64,000 nt of DNA from Parabacteroides massiliensis (GCF_900155425.1 NZ_LT700191.1:297918-361917); one strand, 5' to 3'. Counted from the first letter of the stretch, positions 1-12,322 are shown. The notes: generated from the letters alone by a model not told the origin. A program made the numbers and translations.

Positions 1-876
1 GTACAGGGTATATTCGGTATGGATGCACCCAGACAAAATGCAGGTAAAGTCCAGAACACCGGGTTCGATTTAAGTATTTTCCACAACAATTCTATCAGTA
101 AAGATTTTCGTTATGACATTAACTTCAATATTGCTTATGTTCGCAACGAATTGGTAGACTTGATGGATACAGAAGGAAAAGAACCCGGAGACGGACGTGA
201 TAATTTCTGGTTCTTGGAAGGTTATCCTATCGGTTCATACTACGGATATGAAGCAGACGGTCTATTCAATTCAGCAGAAGAAGTCGCAAATGGCCCGACG
301 CGTACCGGTACGGAACAGCCGGGGGATATCCGTTACAAAGACTTGAACGGTGACGGAAAAATCGATGCCGCCAACGATCGCAAAGTTATCGGAAAAGAGT
401 TTCCAAGTTGGACTGCCGGTTTAGGAGCCAATTTATATTATAAAGATTTTGATTTGTCATTCTTCTTCCAAGGAGCATTCGATGTAGATGCTTATGTTAA
501 TAATGAAGCAGCCTATGCATTCTTCAACGGAGGTAAAGTTCTGGAACGTCATTTGGATCGTTGGACACCCACCAATCACAATGCGTCCTACCCACGTATC
601 ACAATGTCAGACCAAATCAACTATCAATTCTCATCTTATTGGTTGCAAGACGCTTCCTATGTTCGATTGAAAAATTTGACAATCGGTTACAACATTCCGA
701 AAGTATTACTAAGTAAAATCAATTTGGATCGTGTAAAAGTATTCCTGACAGGTGAAAACCTGTTCACAATCACCGGAATGGATTCACTTGACCCGGAATC
801 AGCTCCATCTAGTTCCCGCGGAGGTTTATACTCGAACGTAAGAAAAATATCAATCGGTCTTAAAGTAGGTTTTTAA
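1..876 (+). CDS. SusC/RagA-family TonB-dependent receptor, C-terminal part (5' end outside window)
   Basis: The reading frame is open from base 1, so this is the last 291 codons of a longer gene. It encodes the C-terminal half of the outer-membrane beta-barrel of a SusC-type TonB-dependent transporter. The features seen are alternating aromatic/polar strands, the typical stretch WLQDASYVRLKNLTIGYN near residue 220, the GENLF motif, and a terminal strand ending in phenylalanine (GLKVGF) as expected for barrel insertion. It is followed 23 bp later by its SusD partner, the usual SusC-SusD operon order. The substrate cannot be told because plug and N-terminus are missing. Confidence is high on the family and low on the ligand. 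Confidence 0.93.
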   Translation, partial: VQGIFGMDAPRQNAGKVQNTGFDLSIFHNNSISKDFRYDINFNIAYVRNELVDLMDTEGKEPGDGRDNFWFLEGYPIGSYYGYEADGLFNSAEEVANGPTRTGTEQPGDIRYKDLNGDGKIDAANDRKVIGKEFPSWTAGLGANLYYKDFDLSFFFQGAFDVDAYVNNEAAYAFFNGGKVLERHLDRWTPTNHNASYPRITMSDQINYQFSSYWLQDASYVRLKNLTIGYNIPKVLLSKINLDRVKVFLTGENLFTITGMDSLDPESAPSSSRGGLYSNVRKISIGLKVGF

Positions 877-899
877 ACAACAAATTATAATTTAAAGAT

Positions 900-2552
900 A
901 TGAAAAAGAATTATTATATAGCTCTTCTGGCTATTACCCTATTCGGCTTCTGTTCATGTAGCGATTTTTTGGATCGCATGCCGGATGATGAACTATCAGA
1001 CGGTAGTTTCTGGAAAACGCCTAATGACGCAAAAATGTTTATTGCAGACGTATATCGCCAGGTATTACCCGGAAGTAATAGTGGAGATATTGATGGCGAC
1101 ATTAATTCGGATAATGCCGTACACGGTATCAAATGGGCTGCCGGAGATGTATCCAGAGGCATTTATGATCCTGCAGCCATGGGCTGGAGCGGAGACTATA
1201 AAGCAATCCGTGCTTGTAACATTTTACTGTCTAAAATAGATAATATTCCTGATTACAACCAAGTTGATAAAGAAGCAGTTATGGGAGAAGCTCGTTTTTT
1301 ACGAGGTTATATTTATTTCGGACTTATCCAAACATTCGGTGGGGTTCCCTACGTTGACCAACCGGTAGATTTGAAAGAAATGGGAAACATTACACGTACA
1401 CCGGTTGAAGAAGTTTATACGAAAGTAATAGAAGACTTCGACTATGCAACAGCCCATTTACCTGCCGAATGGGGTAGTAGCGATTATGGACGTGCAACAA
1501 AAGGCGCAGCCAATGCTATGAAAGCACGTGCCGCATTATATTTCAAACATTATGACACAGCATCCGATGCTGCAAAAAGTGTAATGGATTCAGGAGAGTA
1601 TGAGTTGTTTGATGCCAATAATACAGGCAAGTATGCAAATTTATTTTGGGAAGAACAAGAAGCTTGTAAAGAGGCTATTTTAGTAAGACAGTTCAATGCA
1701 CCGGAATTAACAACTTACATAATCGGTTGGGGATGTTTCCCTACAAAAGGATGGGGTGGTATCAATCCGACTCAGAGTTTAGTTGATGCCTTTGAATGTG
1801 CCGATGGTTCTCCGATTGATAAATCCACAACCTACGATCCTACAAATCCATTCAAAGATCGCGATCCGCGTTTAGAAGTTTGTGTATTACATGATGGAGA
1901 AGAAATGTATGGCGTAACAATCAAAACAGCACCGCTGAAATCAAGCGGTTCCACAGGTGTTGCCCAACATAACGATGCCACAGCGACAGGTTATTACAAT
2001 CAAAAATGGTTAGACCCGTCGATCGACCCACAATCCACAGGTTGGGATATGGGTAAAGATTGGCATGTTATCCGCTATGCAGAAGTTTTGTTGACATATG
2101 CAGAAGCTAAAAACGAAATTTCACCATTAGATGCTTCTGCTTTTGACGCCGTAAATCAAGTACGTCGTCGTGTAGGTATGCCCGAACTACAAAACACAGA
2201 TGCAAGCAAACCGACCTATTGTGGCACACAAGATGCTCTTCGCCAGCGTATCCGTAACGAATGGCGAGTGGAATTTGCGCTGGAAAGCGGTAAACGCCAA
2301 TGGGATATCCGCCGTTGGGGTATTGCTAAAGAAGTATTGAACGCTCCGTTCCTGGGAATGAAATATAAGATGGTTGATGATCCCAATGCTCCGGATGGAG
2401 ATAACGGAAAGAAATGTATCCTGTATCAGGGTGAAAACATTAAACTGACAGGTAGCAAATATGAAGACTATAACTACCTGTACCCAATTCCACAGGAAGA
2501 AATCGACCTGAATCCGGCCTTGATACAGAATCCGGAATATCCGACAAAATAA
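900..2552 (+). CDS. SusD/RagB-family nutrient-binding outer-membrane lipoprotein
   Basis: Surface lipoprotein that acts as the lid over the SusC barrel and helps capture glycan or peptide ligands. The 550-residue length is typical. The N-terminus is a lipoprotein signal ending near Cys20 (GFCSC), followed by the family start DFLDRMPDDELSDGSFW. TPR-like helices lie at about residues 85-230 (EARFLRGYIYFGLIQTFGG) and the conserved C-terminal pattern RVEFALESGKRQWDIRRWG is present. The gene starts 23 bp after the SusC stop, so the two are co-transcribed. The large loop region around residues 260-340 differs from the two other SusD proteins in this window, suggesting a different ligand. This is inferred, not shown. 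Confidence 0.95.
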   Translation: MKKNYYIALLAITLFGFCSCSDFLDRMPDDELSDGSFWKTPNDAKMFIADVYRQVLPGSNSGDIDGDINSDNAVHGIKWAAGDVSRGIYDPAAMGWSGDYKAIRACNILLSKIDNIPDYNQVDKEAVMGEARFLRGYIYFGLIQTFGGVPYVDQPVDLKEMGNITRTPVEEVYTKVIEDFDYATAHLPAEWGSSDYGRATKGAANAMKARAALYFKHYDTASDAAKSVMDSGEYELFDANNTGKYANLFWEEQEACKEAILVRQFNAPELTTYIIGWGCFPTKGWGGINPTQSLVDAFECADGSPIDKSTTYDPTNPFKDRDPRLEVCVLHDGEEMYGVTIKTAPLKSSGSTGVAQHNDATATGYYNQKWLDPSIDPQSTGWDMGKDWHVIRYAEVLLTYAEAKNEISPLDASAFDAVNQVRRRVGMPELQNTDASKPTYCGTQDALRQRIRNEWRVEFALESGKRQWDIRRWGIAKEVLNAPFLGMKYKMVDDPNAPDGDNGKKCILYQGENIKLTGSKYEDYNYLYPIPQEEIDLNPALIQNPEYPTK

Positions 2553-2573
2553 GTGATACTAATATTTACAGTA

Positions 2574-2603
2574 AACACGGGAGAACAAACGTTCTCTCGT
2601 GTT
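2574..2603 (+). terminator. Stem-loop after susD, likely terminator or attenuator
   Basis: Thirteen-base stem AACACGGGAGAAC / GTTCTCTCGTGTT with one wobble pair and loop AAAC. The following bases TCACTCTTTT are only moderately T-rich. It lies 22 bp after the susD stop and ends 10 bp before the next ATG, so it probably lowers transcription of the downstream genes rather than fully ending the operon. Confidence 0.6.
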
Positions 2604-2613
2604 TCACTCTTTT

Positions 2614-3993
2614 ATGAAGCATATTCATTGGTTACTTTTTATCGTTCTTTTCTGCCTGCTCCTGTTCATGTTCATGGACAGCCTTGCTTATCTTTTCCCT
2701 TATCATGAACAGCAGCAGCTTTTCCTGTTTACCCGTTCCTATCTGGAGAGTTATTTATCAGAGCCGGGAAAGTTAGGTGAATATTTCGCAAACTTCGTCA
2801 TCCAATTTTTCTATCTGTCCTATGCGGGGAAATTAATATTGGCATTTATCCTATCATGCCTGTATCTACTCCCGGTGCTAATCATCCGGAAGCTAACCGT
2901 AAGAAACGATCCGTTACAGATAGCGTTACTTCCACCTCTTTATCTATTCATACAATTCGAATCGCCGGATTTTGATATCTGCCGGATCACAAGCCTTTTC
3001 TGCACCTTCCTTATCACATATTTACTATCCTTGCTTCCCCAAAAAGCCTTTTACTATGTCACGATCCCTTGTTTTGCACTAACAGGATTCACGCTGGGCT
3101 GGATCTATCCCGCAGTTGTTTTCGCAATCCTTTTGCTAACCACATTTTCAGCCCGCATGTTACCCCGTTTTATAATCAACCTTAAAATATATACAAGTTA
3201 TACAATCCTGTTTCTGATCATGTATGCCTCATGCACATTCTATTTATTTGTATACACTTACAATATGCGTGAGCGGTTACTGATTGAAACAGAAAACCAT
3301 GTAAAAAAACAGGAATGGGAACAAATCCTTACCTGTACAAGAAAATATAGAGGAGAGAACCAACTGATGGAGTATTTCTGCAATATGGCTCTCTATCATA
3401 CCGGACGTATGCCTTACGATCTGTTGAAATATCCACAAAACTATGGTCCTAATTCTCTTTTCCTACCTTGGATGAGTAATCCACGACAAAGTAAGTATGG
3501 ACATTATCTGTATGAACAGTTGGGCTATATCAATGAAGCTCAACGTTGGGCTTCTGAAGCATTGGTGGCTTACGGTGAAACAGCTCCTACCCTTCTGAAC
3601 CTGATTCGTTACAATATTGTAAACGGACGCCAGGCCGTAGCGATGCGTTTTATCAGAGTATTAAAACAATCTTTGTTCTACAGCAAGCAAGCAGAAGAAT
3701 ACGAAAGGTTGGTTCCTACCGGTGAAGTTCCAGGATTGAAACCTGTTCCCCAACAAAAAGAGAAGAAGGCACGTTTTACCAATATTCAGGATTTAGGTCC
3801 GGAACTTATTTTTATCTGCAAGCAGGATTCTACCAATCGTATGGCGTTCGAATACCTGATGAGTTACCTGATACTTAGTAATAAGACCAAACAATTCGTA
3901 GAGCATTTACCACGAATAAAACAATTTTCTTATTCAGAAATGCCACCCCTTTACAAAAGCATACTCGACAACTATCAACAAACACAACAATAA
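2614..3993 (+). CDS. DUF6057-type multi-pass membrane protein
   Basis: Function unknown. The 459-residue protein has about eight to nine hydrophobic segments in residues 5-215, then a soluble alpha-helical C-terminal half that resembles TPR-like helices. ATG at 2614 is chosen because the only earlier in-frame start is a GTG inside the stem-loop arm. The motif EQQQLFLF and the pattern FVIQFF at about residue 70 recur in the larger protein at 59530-61281 (EQSQLFLF, FLVQFF), so the two are paralogues. In both places the gene directly precedes a CxxCH propeller lipoprotein, here 6 bp away, implying a shared membrane/periplasm function. The DUF6057 assignment is from memory of the family. Confidence 0.72.
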   Translation: MKHIHWLLFIVLFCLLLFMFMDSLAYLFPYHEQQQLFLFTRSYLESYLSEPGKLGEYFANFVIQFFYLSYAGKLILAFILSCLYLLPVLIIRKLTVRNDPLQIALLPPLYLFIQFESPDFDICRITSLFCTFLITYLLSLLPQKAFYYVTIPCFALTGFTLGWIYPAVVFAILLLTTFSARMLPRFIINLKIYTSYTILFLIMYASCTFYLFVYTYNMRERLLIETENHVKKQEWEQILTCTRKYRGENQLMEYFCNMALYHTGRMPYDLLKYPQNYGPNSLFLPWMSNPRQSKYGHYLYEQLGYINEAQRWASEALVAYGETAPTLLNLIRYNIVNGRQAVAMRFIRVLKQSLFYSKQAEEYERLVPTGEVPGLKPVPQQKEKKARFTNIQDLGPELIFICKQDSTNRMAFEYLMSYLILSNKTKQFVEHLPRIKQFSYSEMPPLYKSILDNYQQTQQ

Positions 3994-3999
3994 TAACTC

Positions 4000-5454
4000 A
4001 TGAAATTTTCTATTATTCTTATCTATATAGTATTGATGACAGCCTGTAGCCAAAGAATGATTACACCGGATACTTATTTAGATAAACCACCAACTCTGTT
4101 TCCTGACTACACAGATGTCACATTTCCGGTCAATATAGCTCCCCCTAACTTCCAAATTACTGAGGATGGAGAAGAATATTATACAGAAATAGGATTCAAA
4201 GACAAGGTTTTCTTTACCCTGAAAAGTAAAGAATGCAAAATTGTAATACCTCTGAAACAATGGTACAAGCTAACCTCGGCTGCAGTCGAAAATGATTTTT
4301 ATATTCGTGTATCTATCCGCCAAAAGGATAAATGGATACAATACAAAGATATCCGAAACTCCATTTCCTCAGAACCGATAGATTCGTATTTAGTATACCG
4401 CCTCTTATATCCAGGCTACGAATTATGGAATCAAATGGGTATTTACCAACGGGATCTTTCCTCCTACGAGGTAATTCCGATTATTGAAAACAGCTCAGCC
4501 AAATCGACTTGCATGAATTGTCATACCTTCTGCCAAAATAACCCGGAGGCTATGATGATCCATACACGGGGAGATAACGGAGGAACCATCATATCCCGTC
4601 ATGGGAAAGTCGAGAAAGTAAACGTTAAACAACAGGGGATGAACAATGGAGGGACATATGCGTCCTGGCATCCGAACGGAAGATATATTGCTTATTCCGT
4701 CAACGAAATACAGCAGTTTTTCCATTCCACCGGGGAAAAGCCGATTGAGGTATCAGATCGGGAATCCGACTTGATCATCTGGGATTGCGAAATGAACCGG
4801 ATTATCACCGACTCGCTTATTTATGGACCGGAATGGATGGAGACATTCCCGACCTGGAGCCCGAACGGGGAAACATTATATTTCTGCCGAAGCAGGGCTA
4901 TTACTCCTCAAACATCTTTAGACAGCATTTATTATGACTTGTACAAAATATCTTTTGATGCCAAACAACAAACATTCGGTAAACCAGAATGTGTATACGA
5001 AACATCGGCTTTGCATAAAAGCATTTCTTTCCCGAGAATCTCTCCGGATGGAAACTACCTGATGTTTACTTGCTCTGATTATGGCAACTTCTCCATTTGG
5101 CATCCTGAAAGCGAACTTTATCTATTAAATCTGCAAAACGGAAATATCCGAAACATGCAGGAAGTAAACAGTGATAATGTAGAGAGTTTTCATACTTGGT
5201 CTTCATCTGGAAAGTGGTTTGTTTTTAGCAGTAAACGTGTAGACGGACTCTGGGCGCATCCGTTCATTGCCTATTTCAATCCGGCAACAGGGCTTGCCGG
5301 CAAACCGTTTATAGTTCCTCAAAAAGATTCCGAATTCTATAAAACTTTTACCAAAACTTTCAATCTTCCCGAACTCATAACCACCTCAATAACAGAAAAC
5401 CAAAAGAGCCTTAAACTAATCCAAAATAAATTGTTATCTTCGTCCCCAAATTAA
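4000..5454 (+). CDS. CxxCH-containing WD40/PD40 (TolB-like) lipoprotein
   Basis: Predicted lipoprotein of 484 residues with signal peptide and lipobox cysteine near Cys16 (LMTAC). An N-terminal beta-rich domain is followed by a single CMNCH motif at Cys171-Cys174-His175, the signature for covalent heme c. A beta-propeller follows, with repeated PD40-type strands such as ASWHPNGRYIAYS, PTWSPNGETLYFC and PRISPDGNYLMFT. It is co-directional with the membrane protein 6 bp upstream. A paralogue at 58058-59518 keeps the CxxCH and the sequence YELWNxMGIYQRDL just before it. Heme attachment is inferred from the motif alone. The motif could instead bind a metal or form a disulfide. Biological role unknown. 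Confidence 0.78.
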   Translation: MKFSIILIYIVLMTACSQRMITPDTYLDKPPTLFPDYTDVTFPVNIAPPNFQITEDGEEYYTEIGFKDKVFFTLKSKECKIVIPLKQWYKLTSAAVENDFYIRVSIRQKDKWIQYKDIRNSISSEPIDSYLVYRLLYPGYELWNQMGIYQRDLSSYEVIPIIENSSAKSTCMNCHTFCQNNPEAMMIHTRGDNGGTIISRHGKVEKVNVKQQGMNNGGTYASWHPNGRYIAYSVNEIQQFFHSTGEKPIEVSDRESDLIIWDCEMNRIITDSLIYGPEWMETFPTWSPNGETLYFCRSRAITPQTSLDSIYYDLYKISFDAKQQTFGKPECVYETSALHKSISFPRISPDGNYLMFTCSDYGNFSIWHPESELYLLNLQNGNIRNMQEVNSDNVESFHTWSSSGKWFVFSSKRVDGLWAHPFIAYFNPATGLAGKPFIVPQKDSEFYKTFTKTFNLPELITTSITENQKSLKLIQNKLLSSSPN

Positions 5455-5473
5455 CTACAAATACTAAACATTC

Positions 5474-6028
5474 ATGAAGAAAAAAAGTGTAACTTTATTG
5501 GTAGCGATGACGCTTGCCAGCAGTGTATTGTTCTCATCGTGTATTGGATCGTTTGGGTTGTCCAATAAGTTGCTGGATTGGAACAGAAACATTGACAGCA
5601 AGTTTGTAAATGAACTGGTTTTCATTGCGTTTTGGATTGTTCCGGTTTATGAAATCTCTGCATTGGCAGATATATTGGTTTTGAACTCGATTGAGTTCTG
5701 GAGCGGAAGCAACCCTGTTGCCGATGCCGGTACGGTAAAAACAATCGAAACAAAAGATGGCACGTATGCTATCGAAACAAAAAAAGACGGTTACCACATC
5801 CAGAAAGAAGGAGAAGAAAAAGCTGTCGATCTGGTTTTCAATGAAGCAGATCAGAGCTGGAACGTAGAAGCTGACGGTGAATCGACCAAGCTGTTGAAGT
5901 TCACTGGTGACGATGAAGTGGTCATGTACCTTCCTGATGGCAAAGAAATGAATGTGGAACTGAACCAGGCCGGCGTACTTGCTTTCAAACAGGTTGCCGA
6001 AGGTTATTCTTTCTACGCAGCAAGATAA
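5474..6028 (+). CDS. DUF3332-family lipoprotein
   Basis: Small envelope lipoprotein of unknown function, 184 residues. The signal peptide ends at a lipobox (SSCIGSFGL) near residue 23. The family hallmark is the hydrophobic stretch after it, including NRNIDSKFVNELVFIAFW, and the segment LNSIEFWSGSNPV that ends the conserved part. The C-terminal half is a charged beta-rich region. It begins 19 bp after the preceding gene, so it may be the last member of that operon. A CAATTG-type repeat separates it from the beta-galactosidase gene. The DUF3332 name is from recall. Confidence 0.75.
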   Translation: MKKKSVTLLVAMTLASSVLFSSCIGSFGLSNKLLDWNRNIDSKFVNELVFIAFWIVPVYEISALADILVLNSIEFWSGSNPVADAGTVKTIETKDGTYAIETKKDGYHIQKEGEEKAVDLVFNEADQSWNVEADGESTKLLKFTGDDEVVMYLPDGKEMNVELNQAGVLAFKQVAEGYSFYAAR

Positions 6029-6030
6029 AA

Positions 6031-6091
6031 CAATTGATAATTGACAATTGACAATTTGAGGTCCTACCTTTTCTTTGCCAATTGTCAATTG
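6031..6091 (+). repeat. CAATTG-type intergenic repeat, inverted
   Basis: Alternating copies of CAATTGACAATTG and its reverse complement form an inverted repeat (left arm about 6031-6055, right arm 6079-6091). The same sequence class recurs at 16046-16167 and at about 42671-42697, always between genes. Confidence 0.7.
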
Positions 6092-6103
6092 CAACAGTGC
6101 TAA

Positions 6104-9499
<3,396 letters not shown>

Positions 9500-9521
9500 G
9501 TAATCCCGTTTTACATAAACT

Positions 9522-9561
9522 AAAAAAGCGGTTGCCCTATTTCCGGGCAGCCGCTTTTTTT
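9522..9561 (+). terminator. Rho-independent terminator after the beta-galactosidase gene
   Basis: GC-rich stem GCGGTTGCCC / GGGCAGCCGC (one wobble) flanked by A and T tracts and ending in seven T. Confidence 0.9.
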
Positions 9562-9614
9562 GTGCAAGCATCCGATCTGGCTTCACCATTCCTTGAACCC
9601 CTTTGATTATTGTC

Positions 9615-9902
9615 ATGCGAGAAGGTGAAGGCAGTCCCAAGGAATGGGTACTACGTGGCGATACGGTGTTGTATGTCTCCGCTCCTGATATTCGCAAAGC
9701 GATTGAATACGACTTGGAACAAGAACGTCAGTTCGATTATTCTAAAGTGGACAGAAATGGATTAGTGAGCCAAAATCAAGAAAATGCAATAACCTTGATA
9801 AATTTCTACATCGGCATGGCCGAGCAACTTCGAGGTCGTATAGAGGTCTGCCCCTGCTCCAGCGGTAATATTAAGCAAACGCAAATCACCCCGTGCCAAT
9901 GA
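9615..9902 (+). CDS. Hypothetical small protein, possibly a gene fragment
   Basis: I do not recognise this 95-residue reading frame. ATG at 9615 is used because the only upstream start is TTG. It contains the well-behaved segment RKAIEYDLEQERQFDYSKVD followed by a predicted helix (NAITLINFYIGMAEQLRGRI). The last 20 residues look like read-through (CPCSSGNIKQTQ). It lies alone between two terminators facing each other. A remnant of a larger gene is as likely as a functional gene. No signal peptide or membrane segment is seen. Confidence 0.4.
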   Translation: MREGEGSPKEWVLRGDTVLYVSAPDIRKAIEYDLEQERQFDYSKVDRNGLVSQNQENAITLINFYIGMAEQLRGRIEVCPCSSGNIKQTQITPCQ

Positions 9903-9930
9903 GAAGTGACGGCAAATTCCTGATTTTGGC

Positions 9931-9970
9931 GAAAAAAATAAAAGAGCCGGACTTTATTCTGCCCGGCTCT
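9931..9970 (-). terminator. Terminator of the rny transcript
   Basis: On the minus strand the stem AGAGCCGGG / CCGGCTCT is followed by TTTTATTTTTTT, a standard intrinsic terminator 29 bp after the rny stop. Confidence 0.85.
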
Positions 9971-9999
9971 CCATAAACTTATTCAATGATTATTGATTT

Positions 10000-11535
10000 C
10001 TACTTAGCGTAACTTACCGCACGAGTCTCACGGATCACCGTGATCTTCACCTGACCCGGATAAGTCATTTCATCCTGGATCTTCTTTGCGATTTCGTTTG
10101 ACAGGTTTTCGGTATCCTTGTCGTCGATCTTGTCGGCTCCGACAATTACGCGAAGTTCACGACCGGCCTGGATGGCATATGTCTTCACTACGCCCGGATA
10201 AGAAAGGGCCAACTGTTCCAGATCATTCAGACGCTTGATATAAGCCTCGACAATCTCGCGACGGGCTCCCGGACGTGCGCCCGAAATGGCATCACAAACC
10301 TGTACGATCGGAGCGAGCAACGTCTGCATTTCCACTTCGTCGTGGTGAGCGCCTACGGCATTGCAGATATCCGGTTTCTCTTTATATTTCTCGCAAAGCT
10401 TCATTCCTAAGATAGCGTGCGGCAATTCCGGCTCGTCATCAGGCACTTTCCCTATATCGTGCAACAGTCCGGCACGTTTTGCCTTTTTCGGGTTCAATCC
10501 CAGTTCAGAAGCCATCACTGCACATAAGTTGGCCGTTTCGCGTGCGTGCTGCAACAGGTTCTGACCGTAAGAAGAACGATATTTCATCTTACCGATCATA
10601 CGGATCAACTCAGGATGCAAGCCATGAACACCAAGGTCGATGACAGTACGTTTACCTGTTTCCACCACTTCGTCTTCAACTTGCTTTCTTACTTTCGTAA
10701 CCACCTCCTCGATACGTGCCGGATGGATACGTCCGTCCTGTACCAACTGGTGCAAAGCCAGGCGGGCTATTTCACGACGAACCGGATCAAAGCCGGACAA
10801 CACGATTGCTTCAGGCGTATCGTCAACGACGATCTCGATACCGGTCGCAGCTTCCAACGCCCGGATGTTACGGCCTTCACGACCGATGATACGGCCTTTG
10901 ATCTCGTCCGATTCGATGTGGAAGACCGTAATCGAATTCTCGATTGCCGTTTCGGTCGCCACACGCTGGATGGACTGGATAACGATTTTCTTCGCTTCCT
11001 TATTGGCCGTCATCTTCGCCTCTTCCATGATCTCGTTGATATAGGAAGTTGCTTCCGACTTGGCTTCGTCTTTCAGAGATTCGATCAAACGCTCTTTCGC
11101 TTCTTCGGCCGAAAGTCCGGAAAGTGTCTCCAGATGTTCAATTTCACGCTGATGAAGTTTTTCCAAATCCTGCTTCTTCTTATCTACCAGTTCCAATTGG
11201 GCAGCCAGGTTCTCCTTTACGGCATCCACTTCGCTATTCTTGCGTTGCAGGTCTTCCTGACGTTGGTTCAAACCCAACTCGCGTTGTTTCAACTTAGCCT
11301 CAACAGACTGTATCTTCGAATTACGGGCGGATACCTGTTTCTCCAGGTCCGCTTTCAAATGAAGAAACTTCTCCTTTACTTCGAGCAGCTTCTTCTGCTT
11401 CATTACTTCCGACTCCTTCTCAGCCTCGCGTATCACGGCGTCATACCTTGACTTCATAAGGATTCTCATCACAAACCACACGAGCAGACCTCCGACAATG
11501 AAGGTTACAAGTGCTATGATTATAGTCATACCCAT
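10000..11535 (-). CDS. rny: Ribonuclease Y
   Basis: Membrane-anchored endoribonuclease that starts mRNA decay. It has 511 residues, the normal length. The N-terminal transmembrane helix (residues about 4-26) is followed by a long coiled coil to about residue 200. Then comes a KH domain with the GxxG loop in [13 protein letters not shown], and an HD phosphohydrolase domain with [11 protein letters not shown], the metal-binding HD in [10 protein letters not shown] and GAHHDE. The gene lies 107 bp downstream of zapA. A hairpin with a T run in that gap suggests that rny is transcribed mainly from its own promoter, although I found no good promoter match there. The assignment is secure. Confidence 0.97.
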   Translation of the reverse strand: MGMTIIIALVTFIVGGLLVWFVMRILMKSRYDAVIREAEKESEVMKQKKLLEVKEKFLHLKADLEKQVSARNSKIQSVEAKLKQRELGLNQRQEDLQRKNSEVDAVKENLAAQLELVDKKKQDLEKLHQREIEHLETLSGLSAEEAKERLIESLKDEAKSEATSYINEIMEEAKMTANKEAKKIVIQSIQRVATETAIENSITVFHIESDEIKGRIIGREGRNIRALEAATGIEIVVDDTPEAIVLSGFDPVRREIARLALHQLVQDGRIHPARIEEVVTKVRKQVEDEVVETGKRTVIDLGVHGLHPELIRMIGKMKYRSSYGQNLLQHARETANLCAVMASELGLNPKKAKRAGLLHDIGKVPDDEPELPHAILGMKLCEKYKEKPDICNAVGAHHDEVEMQTLLAPIVQVCDAISGARPGARREIVEAYIKRLNDLEQLALSYPGVVKTYAIQAGRELRVIVGADKIDDKDTENLSNEIAKKIQDEMTYPGQVKITVIRETRAVSYAK

Positions 11536-11571
11536 TTTACTTATAGTTTAAATTCAGTTATATTATTATAC

Positions 11572-11615
11572 AAAAAAAGCACTGCCTTACATGGATACCC
11601 CATGCAAAGTAGTGC
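11572..11615 (-). terminator. Long stem-loop with T7 tail downstream of zapA (terminator, or 3' part of a small RNA)
   Basis: On the minus strand, a 16-position stem (GCACTACTTTGCATGG pairing with CCATGTAAGGCAGTGC, one mismatch, two wobbles) has a five-base loop and is followed by TTTTTTT. It is unusually long for a plain terminator. It fills the gap between zapA and rny, a position where a 6S-type RNA occurs near zapA in some bacteria. That identity is only a guess. Confidence 0.75.
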
Positions 11616-11642
11616 GGAAACGCATCTTCTCTATTCTTACAA

Positions 11643-11933
11643 CTATTTATCCTTCAGGTAGCTATCCAATTCATCGGTCAGCTCCTGTATCTTTTCAGTA
11701 AAGGGACTTGTGTCATTCTTTTCCTCCAACTTCAGGTTTTCCACCGATAGTTGAAAGGTCACCATGGCTAACAAATCTTTTACATCCACTTCGGAATATT
11801 TCTTCCGGTACTGGTCCATTTTCATCCTGATTTGCCGGACAGCCTCACGTGCTTCCTGCTCCTCGCTCCGGTTGATCCTGATACCATAGCTTTTACCGGC
11901 TATCTCTACATGTATAAGAAATTTATCGTCCAT
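11643..11933 (-). CDS. zapA: Cell division protein ZapA
   Basis: Binds FtsZ and promotes bundling of Z-ring filaments. It has 96 residues when read from ATG at 11933. A longer frame exists, but the conserved start DKFLIHVEIAGKSYGIRI follows this ATG, and the start sits 5 bp after the stop of the upstream coiled-coil gene. The N-terminal beta strands are followed by a helix (EEQEAREAVRQIRMKM) and a C-terminal coiled coil. The upstream gene may encode a ZapB-like partner, making this a two-gene division operon ended by the hairpin at 11572-11615. Confidence 0.88.
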   Translation of the reverse strand: MDDKFLIHVEIAGKSYGIRINRSEEQEAREAVRQIRMKMDQYRKKYSEVDVKDLLAMVTFQLSVENLKLEEKNDTSPFTEKIQELTDELDSYLKDK

Positions 11934-11938
11934 CGCCT

Positions 11939-12232
11939 CTATTCGTTTAATAGTGCAATGCACTTATCTACTTCCCGCACTAACTTCGATAATCTCATCC
12001 TGGCACTTTTCATTTCTCCCTCATTGACAGAAACAACTCGCGCAGTCAGCATATTATCACATTTGGCATTCAACTCTTCAATCGTCTTTATCGCCTGTTG
12101 AAGTTTCCCTTCTTTCTGTACCAAAAAGTCTTCAAGCTCGTTGATTTTCTGTTTTTGCCTATCGCAAAGCTCCATCAAATCACGAACCCTAACATCAAAT
12201 ACAGCCAACAATCTTTTATGATCTTCGGTCAT
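11939..12232 (-). CDS. Coiled-coil protein, possible ZapB-like division factor
   Basis: Small cytoplasmic protein of 97 residues, almost wholly helical. A coiled coil runs from about residue 10 to 50 (DRQKQKINELEDFLVQKEGK). The start at 12232 is supported by a promoter-like TACTTTTG 19 bp upstream. Longer forms would need translation through that promoter. It immediately precedes zapA with 5 bp between, so the two are co-expressed. ZapB function is suggested only by context and shape. There is no diagnostic motif. Confidence 0.75.
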   Translation of the reverse strand: MTEDHKRLLAVFDVRVRDLMELCDRQKQKINELEDFLVQKEGKLQQAIKTIEELNAKCDNMLTARVVSVNEGEMKSARMRLSKLVREVDKCIALLNE

Positions 12233-12250
12233 TTCACACCAAATTCTACA

Positions 12251-12282
12251 CAAAAGTAAACTATAGAATTGAATAAAACAAC
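12251..12282 (-). promoter_or_regulatory. Promoter of the coiled-coil/zapA operon
   Basis: On the minus strand TACTTTTG (12251-12258) matches the Bacteroides -7 consensus TAnnTTTG. A GTTG 20 bp upstream (12279-12282) approximates the -33 TTTG. The predicted leader is very short. Confidence 0.5.
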
Positions 12283-12322
12283 GAATCGGTTTGTTTTTTT
12301 GACAGAAAACGTCCGGATACAC

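Noticed and set aside
5534-6094. 186-codon minus-strand frame opposite the DUF3332 gene
   Set aside because: It is antisense to a well-formed lipoprotein gene and shows no protein-like features.
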